Below are positions 48,774 to 61,194 of a DNA stretch of 64,000 bases, piece after piece; position 1 is the stretch's first letter; the number at the start of each line of letters is the position of its first letter. The position numbers were made by a program, and so were the translations under genes. The DNA lies in NCBI GenBank assembly GCA_036873135.1, contig JAPTYO010000023.1:5157834-5221833 (forward strand). The letters are read 5' to 3'. Source of the stretch: Clarkia xantiana subsp. parviflora (Eukaryota > Streptophyta > Magnoliopsida > Myrtales > Onagraceae). A model generated the notes under the pieces. That model was not told the DNA's origin. It saw only the letters and a program-made list of their open reading frames with translations, and searched no databases.

Positions 48774-51706
48774 CAGATTTTAAAATATGAATGAGATTGA
48801 GTATTGATAGAACAACAATATACTTACTAAAGATATATAAGCAAGTAAGAAAAATTAATGCAATAATGGGGCAATCGCAAAATGGTACCAAGTGACCTAT
48901 ACTAATTAAGGTTATATAAGCTGAATGCGCAATAACATGTAAATGTTCATGATGTAGTCTAAGAGCTTTAGATCATTGACTGTTATGGCAGATTTCTTAT
49001 TTGCAGTAAATGTACCCAACTTTTACAGTCAAAATGTATAAACAAACATTACAAAATCTTAAGAAATAGGTTGAAACACACTCCTGAACACCAACAATCT
49101 CTTTTACCTCATTTTACCATGTCAGTTCATTTCAATTTGATAGTTCAACCAACACCCATAATGGTAACGCTGACCATAGGAAAATCCTAGTGCAAAATCA
49201 TACATGCAATGAAAAATGACCAATGTATATTTTGACTTATGCTTGAGAAACATGAGATGTTCTATTTGTAATTATAACTGCAAAAGGCAATTAATAATAC
49301 TATTTTGAGCTATAAATAAGAAAAAAACATCACGATTAACTCAGTTATGATATTCATTTCAACAAAAGGCTATTAAGCATGCTGATGAATCAACTACTGA
49401 CGAAGTTATTATGAACAAGCAGCTAACGCGGAACAAAAGGATGGCGATTACACAAAATAGAGTTTGCTTTACCTATACTAAGCAGAAGCCTAATTATGGT
49501 TTAAAATGTGGCCAAAATCAGTTTAAAGTATAACTTATAGTAAGGAAGATAAAAATCTCACTCTTTAACTTCATATCAACCCTGGTTATTCATTCTGCAT
49601 CCAGATTAAGGGTAATGCATCCCATGAGAAAAAAAGTCTCGTGTTTTTAATACATTTATGATGTGAATATTCATATTCTTACAATATATATAAAAAGAGA
49701 ACCATGTGGCAGTTTAGTATATTTATTAGGGTAGCCAAGTTAATGGCAAAATGGTCTAATAAAACACCGAGAGAGTACAAACAAATGGCTGATTGATTAT
49801 ATGAATGCAATGAAAACATTGATTTGGTTGATAAAGATAATTAAACGTAAAGTTAATAGCTATCTAAACAAAATTACTGAAGTCAATGGCAAATATATAC
49901 ATCACGGCAGGCGGCAGCAAATGATCATACACATAGTTAGTTACTCTATTTGATTTCATCTCAATTCAAGAAACAAGATATTTCAAGCGACAACACCAAC
50001 AGAAAATGCAACACTGCAATCAATCTACATTAGTGTCTCTATGACAGTGAAGTGCGTTTTACAAAAAGTGAAATACCTAATATACAAACTCTCGAAAGAA
50101 TGGTCATGTGTTACAAACTCAAATGATTCGTAACGGAGAAGAAGATAGAAAGCCCTAGAAAAGAGATTGGGTTCAAAAGGAGATAGATTTTTTAGAAGAA
50201 CACAAGTGAGGAAGAAAAAGAAAGGGTCGCATCCAATTTTTCAATTCATCGTTACCTTAAGGATGAATTGAGATTATTACGGCTGCGGCCCTTTCTTCTT
50301 CACTTGTGTTCTTCTTAAAATCTATCTCCATTTGAACCAAATCTCTTATGTAGGGTTTTCTACTTATCTAATTCATTACAAACCGATTTGCGTTCGTAAC
50401 ATCATGCAAGTGGTAATTTATTGAACAGTTTGAGCAGAGTACGTGTTGTTCTTGTTTGTGTAATGAATTTCTTTTTACATACGTTTGTTGAAAGAATGTG
50501 ACCACCATTCACCAGAAACTACAGTGAAGAAAGCGACTGTAACAAAAATAATAGTAAGAGATTATAATTACAATAGCATTTTGTCGAACAGTTAAAATGC
50601 ATAAATAGACGTTTAGGACATCACTGGAATCACCAATCGATCATGGCACAAATTCAGAATAATAGAACCTTAATTAAAGTTTGTTTGTTACAAGATGAGT
50701 GGAACCTACCAGGACAATGTGAGTGGGCCTCTGGCGAAGAGCGTGACCTTCTAAAGGGGTGGTTTTTGTGATGGGAAAGGATATATAGTGACAAAGTAGT
50801 TGGATGGAGAGTGCAATTGAGTACAAGACTAAAGCAGGTTGCGTACCAAGCAGAAGTAGTATGAGATTTGGATGGTGAATGACCTCAGAAGAAGACCGAT
50901 TTCTGGAAAAGTCTGTGGCTAGAGATTCCCAAATAAGAGCAGAGCGTCCCAAGAAGAGCAGTTAATGTATGCTGAGGATGTTAATATTTTGTTGGAAAGA
51001 AATGTGAAGAAGAGGAAGAATGCCTTGCAGTGATGTCTGAATGAAATGGAGAAGACGCCTATGGAGATGAAGAAGACGCACCAGTTGAAAAGAAAGAAAA
51101 GCGCGGGAAAGATAATATATAGGGATTGTGAGGACATTTTTTTTTTGTGAGGACAATTTTAAATATTCAGACTTTTGTTTATGTAATAGATGTAATAGAT
51201 AATAGATTTGTCACTTATTTGGCCCCAAAAAACACATACTTGTCACTTATGATTGTCAATATTAGTTTTTAATTCATACTTACACATTATATTGGTTCCA
51301 CATTAAAATAATTATTATTATTTGCACTAATTCGACTAGTTTGTAACAAGTAAAATATTAGTGATAGATATTTATTTATTTACAAGATTGGAATCGGAGA
51401 CCTCTAATTAATGAATGAAATGAAACGTTATATCAATATATATATATATCAGAAATTTAATACATATAATAATATATAATATAATTAATATGTAGTTAAG
51501 CTTTTGTTTAACATGTGAATCTAATGATTTGAACTATCTAGACGACCCTTCTACCGATTAGTTTATTAGAGAAATCAACATTGTTTTCACTCTGGTATAA
51601 ATTGAAAGTATAATTTATTTTTCATCAAGAAAAAAACCATTTTTTTAAATATGCTTAAAGTTCGATTTTTCTATTGCTAATTAGGGTAACCTTATTAACT
51701 AACTCG
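47242..51706. other. Intergenic, with promoter-like and hairpin sequence
   Basis: No intact gene. GC-richer segment 47800-48020 has a 68-codon minus frame without a domain. At 51105-51120 a minus-strand TATA (CCCTATATATTATC) precedes a pyrimidine-rich stretch, which could be a first exon ending with a GT near 50713; this might be the 5' end of the dead kinase gene. Contains a (AT)n tract (48264-48294), a T32-type homopolymer (about 48738-48773), and a large inverted repeat at 50100-50400. Confidence 0.35.
50105..50400. repeat. Imperfect inverted repeat with ~140-bp arms
   Basis: Left arm 50110-50250 and right arm 50258-50400 pair well around TTTTAGAAGAACACAAGTGA with TCACTTGTGTTCTTCTTAAA and GAGATAGATTTT with AAAATCTATCTC. 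The loop is only about 10 bp. It could be a foldback MITE, or a young hairpin-RNA locus. Confidence 0.7.
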
Positions 51707-51742
51707 TTAGGGGTGTTTGGATGAATGTAATGTGGGATGTAA

Positions 51743-52069
51743 GAGCATCCACAATGCAAGACAAAAATGAAGGACAACCCCTCCATGTGGCAAGATGGGT
51801 TATCCATTTGCATTGGAGATGGACAATTTTTTTTGTCCTGGAGGGATTCACTCTCTCACATCCCATCATTAATATTGTGAGAGAGTATAGTATAAAAAAT
51901 TGTTAATTTTATTATTATTTAAAAGAATATGTAGGTCCAAGTTGGTAGACAGCATTGAAGTAGTAATAGACACCCTCAAGACACTATTTTATTTTATTAT
52001 ATATTGATTACGTGGCACTTATGTGGCATAAAGTGGGATAGAAGTTGGGGTTGTGCATTGTGGATGCTC
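51743..52069. mobile_element. MITE, GAGCATCCACAATG family, TSD TAA
   Basis: Terminal repeats GAGCATCCACAATGCA and TGCATTGTGGATGCTC, with TAA at 51740-51742 and 52070-52072. 327 bp, AT-rich, no gene. Inserted only 33 bp inside the older Tourist-like element. Confidence 0.88.
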
Positions 52070-52703
52070 TAATGTTATATTACGTCTCACATTACATCTA
52101 TATTACTTCGTTTATTTTGCCAAACAGCGAAATGAGCATTATAATGAAATGTCCATTATAATGAAATGTCCATTATAATATAAAATTACGTCAAAACTTC
52201 ATTAATCGTAATGTGAGCTTACATTAAAAAAAAACTGATGTAATGTGATATTACGTCCAATATTACAAAGTGTTATTATTTTATTATTATTTATTTATTA
52301 AATAAATAAATACTGTATATTGTCTTTATAGTTTATTATGATAATAATAATATTAATATTATTATTAATTTTTTTTAATCTACATCATAACTCATTATTA
52401 TAATAGAGAATACTGCACAATATGTTTGTATTAAATGAGTAAAGTCTTTTTCGTTGTATTTTTGTGTGAAAATTATCATATAAAAATATATAAAAGTTTT
52501 AATTAATATAACTTTAATATTTATGCGTATTGAGTTTAAATATTTAGTTTTTGGAGTTCATAAATAACTCTAGTATTAATCAAAAAACATAAAATATAAT
52601 AAGTTAATTGCTGTCAAAATATTTACACTTTTAAATCTTTTCATATTAATATATAATATACTCTCATATAGATTGATATAGTAACAATAAAGTCACATTA
52701 CAC

Positions 52704-53301
52704 TGTAAGCATATTGTGATGGGCGCCGTAATTGGTAGCTCATAATATGTATAGTTTACCTAAGGAAATTATGTACATGTCACATTAGGGTAATTGGGCT
52801 AGACCCAAATCCAGTTGACATGAGAGGCCCAAAATTGGGCCACCCTATGCATAGTGGCCGGCCGAAATAATGGAGTGGGGAAAGTGGACTTTTGTCCACT
52901 TTGCTCCTCCTATAAATACATGGTGTTAGGGATTTTTAGGGCTAATCACTATTTCATCATTAGAGTGTTTTAGAGAGAAAAACCATCCACCCCACATAAG
53001 TATTTCGGCCGAACCCATCCACCACCAAAGGGTGTGCCAATTTTCTTTCTAGCAAACACTCCAGAGATCTGTCCCCTGCCAAGAATCGATCAGAGGCTTT
53101 GCTGTGGAGAACATACCGCGTAGGGCTTCCTTAACCAGAACCTCTACGGGTGCCGACCGGAGGATCGTGAACTCCCTGCAGGAAGGATCTTGGGACTACG
53201 GACAACGTTTGAGGTATGTGCGAATCTTCCGCTACGTAATTTCGATTACTAGCATGTACCATGATTTAGTTTTCGTAGTGATAACTCCCCGTAATCTAAC
53301 A
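52704..53301 (+). repeat. 5' LTR of copia-2
   Basis: TGTAAG...CTAACA, 598 bp. A palindrome AAAGTGGAC-TTTT-GTCCACTTT (52881-52902) lies nine bases before the TATA box TATAAATA (52911-52918). Confidence 0.92.
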
Positions 53302-53314
53302 GTGGCATCAGAGC

Positions 53315-55401
53315 TTGTGTTAGGAGTTCATGATTTTGATAAATTGATATTTTTGAAAATTTAAAATTTTCGGACCGAAATTTTTAAAAGGAATTTTAAA
53401 ATTTCGAATTCTTATGTTTATGGTGGTCCGAAATTTTCATGATGTTATTGGTTAATTTGATGTTCATGATCTTCAAGAAAAATGTGATATTTATCAAAAT
53501 CAAACATTGGATTGTAGATTTTATTAAAATTGGATCTTGAAATTTGACCACTTGTTCCCAATTTAGTGTTTATTGGTCGAAACCCTAGTGATTTACAAGG
53601 TAAATTTTTTTATTTCTTAGACAAAAAGGGATAAATTTCGACACAAATATTAAAATTATATTGTTTACCATATTTTAATTTTTTTATTCTAGGTAACAAT
53701 ATATCTATAATTGGGAACATTATGATAGATTCACAATAATATATAAAAATATATATAACTATCAATATATCTAAATATTTAAATAGGTTAAAGATATTAT
53801 TGATAGATTTTAGTTACCTAAAAGATTGAGAAAATATATTGTTAACATATGTTTTTCTATTTAAGATATTGACAATAAATAATATATATATTTATATATA
53901 GGTGGCGATTTTTACATATATATATATATTGTTGATTGATTTAATCTTAAAGATAGAATCTTGGCAATAAATATATATATGTTTTCATTAAGGTCCGAAA
54001 TTTATATATATATATATATTATTAATATTGAAAATTATTTTATATAATTAATGTTACTAGGTGGCTAAGTTAAATATTTTAATGGACTTTAAAACCCTAC
54101 TTGGGCCACAAGTAAACATTTCGGCCCAACCTTTTATATTTTAATCACTGTGACGGTCCAATGTGTCAAACCGGGACGAATTAAAACCGAATTGTATTTT
54201 CTCAATCGGTTCGACCTAATCGGGTCGGATCGGGTCAGACCGGGGTAACTAAGTGGATCTAACCGAACCGGTTTTGTGTGTTGAATCGGACTGAACCCTA
54301 TTTTTCTTGGACCGGTTCGGGCCGAACCAGATTTTAATTTAAAAACGGACCGAACCGTATCGGATTTTCCGGACCGAACTGGATTCCTGGACTGAACCGA
54401 ACCGGACTGAAAATTGAGTGAACCGAACCGTATTTTCAAAACTGAATTCATGTCAATTAAAATAGGGAGGTCAAGTTTCAAAGTCCAAATGTTTTGAACC
54501 TTAATAGGCCTACACAGTGCTCAAGGGTTGATAACTTTTATGCCTTGTTTCGATTATGGGGATGGATCTCGGAGATACATGTTTTTGGGACTGGTATAAT
54601 TAGTGGGCTGAATTGCAACTGTTTATTATTCAATATATATTTATGCATGATTAGAAATGTTGTCTTGACTAAGTCAAGCTAGCTGGATATTGCATGTTGC
54701 GGGCGGAGCCCTGGTTAAATATATGGTATGCACACTAGGATATACATGTTGTGATGGTTGAAAATGCCTAGGATTCATGTCTAGAATGTTACGTGATTGA
54801 ATATAAGCATGAATTGCAAATCAGTCCCTAATGATTAAAATTATTTTAAAATCGAAAATCAGTCGCCAAATATGTATGATTGTTGTGGAATTTTCATGTT
54901 TGACACGTATGCTAGAATGTTGAGGATGTAGTTGCATTTGATAATTTACATGGAAATAGAATTATGTATGCAAGCATGTGTTCCTCGGAACATTAGACGC
55001 ATGACGCGTAAGCATGAATGTGGTTTGTATAATGAATGTTACTTGCGTATGATAATTTACATGGATAGTAGAATTATGTATGCATGAATTCATCGGAATT
55101 TTTTCCAAAATTAAAAGAGCCTTAGGAAAGCCAAGATCGGGTATGCTTATTTTAAAATTCATGTTCCGGTAATTTGCGATTAAAACTGTTTTTAAAATAT
55201 TGATATATTGGATTGAAAACGACGGTAAAGTGAACTCTTTCACAGCCATCTTCCATTGGTTTACTGGTGGTCGGTTGGTTTAGATGACTGAGGAATCGTT
55301 ATTTTTCGGATTCAATCTTATCAGATATATGGTGTATGCAATTATTTCTTAAAATGTTATTGTCTCCCTGATTTTGCTTGATTATCAATGTGTTAGTTTT
55401 A
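53315..55401 (+). other. Long leader of copia-2
   Basis: About 2.1 kb, no gene. It parallels the copia-1 leader: TGATGTTCATGATCTTCAAG, paired TA-rich repeats (about 53820-54010), a CCGAACCGG-rich block (54140-54440), and the CATGAATTG-type AT-rich part before gag. Confidence 0.6.
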
Positions 55402-56091
55402 ATGGCTGAACCGATACAGTTCTACGAACCTCGCAACCTGGACGACATGGATTATGATGCTTGGAGAGATAATGTTATGGATCTCCTGATCGCTGCGGAT
55501 CTTGACGATCAAGTCAATCCGACAGCGAAAAGGATAAGCATGGACGAATATGGAAACCTCCATGAGAGCAACATCAAGAAAAAATTGAGGAAGGATCGTA
55601 ATGCACGAGAGTTGATCCTCTCGCAGCCGACAACAGAAGTAGAAGGAGAGTTTATACAACTCAGCGCATTGCATCTTTGGTGTGCCATATACCTTCGCTT
55701 CGGTAAGGGTAAGGCCGCTGAAGCTAGAGCCTTAATGGCAGAACACTACAGTGTTCTATGCAGTGATGACGGTGTAATAGCCTATCATGATCCTGTTGAT
55801 GAGTTAGATGTATGGACAAGGGCTCGGAAAGTAATGAGGATGATTCCTCTTTCATGGTTTGTTGACGAAAAAAGGCTCACGCGTCTGATCAAATCGATTA
55901 AGACGGCAATAGACCTATTCGAAGCAGATGATAAAGAAGGAAACTTTCCGAAAGAACCCGAGGCATTCGATGAAAGATTCATTGGTATGCTAAAATACTT
56001 GGCAACCCCGGAAACAAAAGGTCTAAACGTTGAACTATACCTTCACGGTACAAATCGGTTAAGACGACCTGTCCATCATTCTTCTTCGTGA
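55402..56091 (+). CDS. copia-2 Gag-like ORF, intact, no zinc knuckle
   Basis: 229 codons from ATG 55402 (MAEPIQFYEPRNLDDMDYDA). Its start lies in the same place as copia-1 gag. Parts align loosely with it: YDAWRDNVMDLLIAADLDDQ to the YKIWNKRAKMVI part, and ALHLWCAIYLRFGKG to KNLWDCLKAGFG. Helical, charged, with an acidic tail; no CCHC knuckle, unlike copia-1. It is the only long undamaged frame in either sister element, so it may be young or under constraint. The family assignment rests on position and weak similarity. Confidence 0.55.
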   Translation: MAEPIQFYEPRNLDDMDYDAWRDNVMDLLIAADLDDQVNPTAKRISMDEYGNLHESNIKKKLRKDRNARELILSQPTTEVEGEFIQLSALHLWCAIYLRFGKGKAAEARALMAEHYSVLCSDDGVIAYHDPVDELDVWTRARKVMRMIPLSWFVDEKRLTRLIKSIKTAIDLFEADDKEGNFPKEPEAFDERFIGMLKYLATPETKGLNVELYLHGTNRLRRPVHHSSS

Positions 56092-58110
56092 CTGCTTCAA
56101 GTTTGAGATCTGAGATCCCAGTATTGGTTATGTTGTTTTTTTTATTTCCTATTAATCATTTTTTTTGAATTCTGGTTGTTATTTTTTCATAATTATTTAA
56201 TAAAGTAGTTACCATTCGATTCGAAATGAGTTCTACTTATCAAGATTAATCAACTCGGCTAGAAACGAGATCGATCCGAAAAGAAGGTAAACCGAAACAA
56301 TAAGGCTATTGGACATAGACAAAATCAAACAACTCCATACATTTTATCCCTACATCTAATCATTTGAGTAAAATCAAGATGTCATTAAAATCCATCGATT
56401 GCGTAGCTCTAAGAATTAACCGATTCTAACTCTTTCTTTATTGGTAAGTACTCCATTGAATGAAATAAACTGTAATGATAATCATGTTTGAAACCGATTG
56501 GATTAAATTGAATTAAATTCAGAAATGAAACGATTTAACCAATGGTTAAAACTTCGGTAAAATTGCGCTACGCACAAGTGGACCTCCAAAAAGGAACACA
56601 TCGTTTCAAAGTATGAGTTTAATACTGAAGTGTTTAAATGATGATGTGCTGAATTTTCGTCTGCATTCCTTCAGAAATAACTTATTGATAACCTTTACAT
56701 CGGTAAGAAGTAGGTTTCAGAAGCCACCACGACCTTTTAAGTATCGACTGGTGCATAAGGTGAAACCTGAAATGCTCAGTTAGGAGATGGGATAAAATCT
56801 CTGAGAAAAGTTTGCAAATGAAGAATGATGAAGTGGGTTAAACGATTTTCCTTCAGTACGCCTTGAACGAAAAGTCAGGCTACGCATTCAAATCAAATCG
56901 AACACTTCTGGAAGCATAGTCTATAAACATAATGTTGGAGTCACTTGATCAGTTGTTCCTCAAAGGATGATGAGAAGTGATTCACATTCATGTAAGACTG
57001 TGTTCCACTAAAATCGGTAAGACACGCCGCCATAAAAAGGCTGAAGAATGATAATGAATATCACCATGCGACATTAATTTGCGCATTAAACACGTATTTA
57101 AGATAAGAGTATGTAAACTACTCTTTGAAAGTACATGTTTACAACTTAAAGACATGGTACCGTGGTCGAACATGTGACATTACATACTTGAGGACGAATT
57201 TTCCGATGCATTGACAGTTCCAGAATAATGAGTCTTGATCAAATCAGGAGCAAGATATTACAATATCAGGTCCCACTTAATTCGAGTGGGAGAGATTTGA
57301 ACTAGCAACTTGAGTGAATGACATAGTAAATGGTAAATAATAATGTGAACATTTTCATAATAAATCCAGTGGGAAGGATAAACACCTACCACATGTAAGC
57401 ACTGTTGTTGTTTGGACGAATCAAGTTGAACCTGATTATCTTAATGATGAACCAGAATTTCCACAACTACCTATACTACCCATTGTTCCCAGTAGGAGTG
57501 ATCCGATAAACTTGGTTCCATATCCTAGTGATCAAGGAATTCATCTTGGAAGTAAAACTCCGAGACCGAGAAGTCGTCTAAGGAAAGTTGTTGGTTATGG
57601 TTCAAGCACTGCTCTTGTACCCAATAGAAGTGATGCTCCGGTAATAAGCGTTATTTCAAGTGGGAGAATTGATCCCAATTGGAAGAAATGCTCCGATAAG
57701 AGGCATCATTCCGAGTGGGAGAGACGATAAGACTCAAAGACGGGATAAACGAGCCTAGACGAAAGTCAAAGACATCGAACTTCTCCAAAGAAGTATCCCA
57801 TCTAGAAGGGTGATGACCTAACTCTAACAACTGTTGATCTGCATTAGAAAGACCTCGAGTGAAGAAATGGAGGAAAATAATAAATGAGAGAGATTGCCTA
57901 TATGAAAGCCATTATAGTCAATAGTTGATTTACCTGCTAACCACAGGGGCATAAGGATACAGTGAGTCCTGAAAGAAGGCTCACCACTGATGGAAAAGGT
58001 CGAGCGATACAAAGCTCGACTTATTGCGAAAGGCTGTACCCAAATTCACGGAGTGGACTTTGACGAAACAAACTCACCAACTGCGCGTAAGACCACGGTA
58101 AGGGCCATTC
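56092..58110 (+). other. copia-2 segment lacking recognisable protease and integrase
   Basis: No protease DSG motif and no integrase D,D35E or HHCC motif in plus frames. About 57240-57730 corresponds to the hinge of copia-1 (DVQVTL-like text, SGR/PSGS repeats, LVPNRSD), heavily stop-ridden. Confidence 0.5.
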
Positions 58111-58640
58111 ATGGTCCTGGTCGTAGGTCTCGATTTCAAACCTCACCAAATGAGAATTAAGACCGCATTCCTCCTCGGAAACCTTGAGGAAGAGATCTAC
58201 ATGGAGCAACCAGAGGGTTTCATTACTCCTGGTAACAAACGTAAAGTTTGTAAACTCCAAAGGTCCATTTACGGTCTTAAACAGTCGTCTCGCCAATGGT
58301 ACCGCAGATTCCACGAAGAAATCATAGGAAATGGATTTGCGGATATTCACGAGGATCCTGCGTGTATTATAAGACCTCCGGGTCTAAGTATGTCATCTTA
58401 ACCTTATACGTAGACGACATACTCATTGCCGCAAACGACGTGAGTTTTATGAACAAGTCAAAGTCCTGGTTGGCATATGTATTTGAGATGAAAGACATGG
58501 GAGAGGTCACGTATATCTTAGGCATTAAAATTGCTAGAGATCGAGCTACCTGGAAATTGTGTCTATCTCAAGAAGCTTATATCAACAAACTGTTGAAAGA
58601 TTCAAATTACAGGATGCCAAACCCGTGGATACGCCGGTAG
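58111..58640 (+). pseudogene. copia-2 reverse transcriptase
   Basis: Overlapping frames give LEEEIYMEQPEGFITPGNKR, CKLQRSIYGLKQSSRQWYRR and an intact catalytic box in ILTLYVDDILIAAND (about 58395-58440), then MKDMGEVTYILGIKIARDRA. A frameshift near 58300-58370 and stops before 58111 make it non-functional. Confidence 0.88.
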
Positions 58641-59380
58641 TGTTTGGGTGCGCACTGTCAAAACGTGACGGCCCCAAGAACCTGGCAGAGCGTGAACAGA
58701 TGAAGGGTGCATAATATTTAAGCATGGTCGGTAGTTTGATGTACGCCATGCAATGCACCCGTCCGGATATCTGTTACACTGTGGGCCTAGTAGCACGTTT
58801 GCAATCAGATCCTGGCTATCAACATTTAAAGGATATAAAACGAATAATTCGTTATCTGAAAGGTACTGCCGACTACGCACTTTGCTATGAGGGAAAGAAG
58901 TTAGAATTGACCAGTTACAGTGACACCGACCATGGTGGCGATCCGGATGATCGTATGTCCACCACAGGGGGAGTGTTCCTCCTTGCTAATGTCGCCATTT
59001 CATGGACGAGCAAGAAGCAAACATGTGTTGCGCTGTCCACGATGGAATCGGAATTCGTAGCTCTCTCTAAGAATGCACAAGAAGCGGCCTAGCTCAAAAG
59101 GCTTCTAGCTGCAATGCTTGGTGGTGATGTCGAGAATAAACCTGTGAAGGTCTTCTCTAACAGTCAAACAGCAATTGCGGCAGTTAAGAATCCGAAGTAC
59201 CATAGTAGGACCAAACACATTGATGTGAAATATTTCTATGCTAAATCTATGGTAGAAGAAAATATAATCACTATGGAATACTTGTCCACTGATAATATGA
59301 TTGCGGACCCATTAACTAAACCAGTACGCAGGGAGATATTCGAAAAGCACATAAAACTTCTTGGATTGCGTAGGGTTTAG
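58641..59380 (+). pseudogene. copia-2 RNase H
   Basis: 58724-59092 has MVGSLMYAMQCTRPDICYTV, ELTSYSDTDHGGDPDDR and STMESEFVALSKNAQEA. After a TAG at 59090 the rest (59114-59380) gives KVFSNSQTAIAAVKNPKYHS, RTKHIDVKYFYAKSMVEE and ADPLTKPVRREIFEKH to the proper end LLGLRRV. One nonsense codon is the main lesion. The SDS Asp has become Asn (FSNSQ). Confidence 0.88.
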
Positions 59381-60512
59381 AAATGGCATGTATCTGTGAT
59401 AAAATTTTGATATTAGAAAGTTACATTTTGTAAGTGAAATAATTGCAACTGATTTTATGATCAATCGACGTCCTAATGTTTTGATTACATTAGATTTACG
59501 GTCTATAAACTAAGTCGTAGGAGGACGCAATCCTCTGCCAAAACTATGTCGAATGTGGGCCTTACCTCTTCACACAAGTACAGTCGTCTTACGGTGGAGG
59601 GAGGCCTCTATTAGGCAAGACTGGCTAAGAATCGGGGGGGATAAACCTGATTAAGCAAGACGATTATCTATTTTCGAAGTAATTCGACGCGATCTTCGTT
59701 TTGCATATCGCCGTGATGAACTTCGTTCGTCATTAAACCACATTCTTGGCTAGATGAGAATCTGTGATTGCATTGACATATCCCTTTCCTGTCAACCCAA
59801 AAGGTTCAGGTATGCTATCAACGTGTACTTCATACTGCACGTGCCACGTTCGACCACGGGGTCACAGCTCGGTTGTGCTAGGAAGAAATCCTCGTGATTA
59901 TAGCGGGCGCAAACTTCTTCACCTCGAGCGTGTGATTGATCCCATGAGCCTTATGAAGAGGCACCTAAAGTATCCTCACGGACTCAGAACTCATATCTAA
60001 GGTCAGGCTCAATGCTCGCTTACCGGCGTACGAGCGTAGTGCCAAACAAAAAGGCCCAGTGACCATGTCTTTGGAAACCGGTTGGGTCTAACTAAGGATA
60101 TGAGCGATGGGGATGGTCAAGTTCACCTGTAATTCACCAACTCTTGTATTCACTAGGTGGCCACCAACCTGATATTAGTTGAAGGTTGTGAATACTTGTA
60201 CGGATGCCTTGGAGAAGTGTTCCTATGTGGAAACTAGGCAGAAGGAGAATTATCAGTTGACCTAGGATACAACGCGGTACTATATAAATGTTGTTTATAA
60301 CAGGTTTATTAGAGAAAAGGGAATCAACGTTCCTTGGGTGCTACAATACTCCTAACAGATGAGTAGCACGATGCACGTCGTATCCGTCGGTCGCACGGCA
60401 AACCTCGTATGAATTGTTCGGAAGCAAGGACCATATCGAAGGAGTAAAATGTTGATGCAGATTTGGACGACAATACATTAGCAGGCACCCTCCCATTCCC
60501 GCGAATGGGAGC
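59381..60512 (+). other. copia-2 3' untranslated region
   Basis: About 1.1 kb, no gene; collinear with the copia-1 3' UTR. The small frames (59764-60000, and minus 60324-60617) are incidental. Confidence 0.55.
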
Positions 60513-61110
60513 TGTAAGCATATGGTGATGGGCGCCGTAATTAGTAGCCCATAATATGTATAGTTTACCTAAGGAAATTAGGTACATGTCACATTGGGGT
60601 AATTGGGCTAGACCCAAATCCTAATTGACATGAGAGGCCCAAAATTGGGCTTCCCTATGCATAGTGGCCGGCCGAAATAATGGAGTGGGCAAAGTGGACT
60701 TGTCCACTTTGCTTCTCCTATAAATACATGGTGTTAGGGGATTTTTAGGGCAAATCACTATTTCCTCATTAGAGTGTTTTAGAGAGAAAAACCCTCCACC
60801 CCACATGAGTATTTCGGCCGAAACCATCCACCACCAAAGGGTATGCCAATTTGGTTTCTTGCAAACACTCTAGAGATCTGTCCCCTGTCAAGAATCGATC
60901 AGAGGCTTTGCTGTGGAGAACATACCGCGTAGGGATTCCTTAACTAGGACCTCTAAGGGTGCCGACCGGAGGACCGTAAACTCCCTGTAGGAAGGATCTT
61001 GGGACTACAGACAACGTTTGAGGTATGTGTGAATCTTCCGCTGCGTAATTTCGATTACTAGCATGTACCATGATTTAGTTTCCGTACTGATTACTCCACG
61101 TAATCTAACA
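60513..61110 (+). repeat. 3' LTR of copia-2
   Basis: 598 bp, few differences from the 5' LTR. Its TATA-adjacent palindrome is longer, GCAAAGTGGAC-TT-GTCCACTTTGC (60689-60712). Confidence 0.92.
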
Positions 61111-61194
61111 TACACCCCTATATTGCATCACCACTAAACACTGCAATCTCACAATACTTGTAATCTGACATTTTAAGTAGTCTCACGTTACGTC

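Larger units (their letters stand above)
52704..61110 (+). mobile_element. Ty1/copia LTR retrotransposon (copia-2)
   Basis: 8.41 kb with 598-bp LTRs (52704-53301, 60513-61110) and duplicated TACAC (52699-52703, 61111-61115). The primer site TGGCATCAGAGC (53303-53314) differs by one base from the usual iMet site; a purine tract GCGAATGGGAGC precedes the 3' LTR. Sister family to copia-1: same long leader, same order and the same missing protease/integrase. The LTRs are closer to each other than those of copia-1, so it is younger. Its gag frame is intact; RT and RNase H are broken. Confidence 0.93.
51710..61194. mobile_element. Tourist-like element broken by later insertions
   Basis: Left end GGGGTGTTTGGATGAATGTA preceded by TTA. 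Its body continues at about 52072-52703 and 61111-61194 with ATTACGTCTCACATTACAT-type sequence. It is interrupted by the 51743 MITE, by copia-2 and, at 61195, by a gypsy element inside its right terminus (TCTCACGTTACGTC). Homologous to 40885-41704. Confidence 0.7.
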
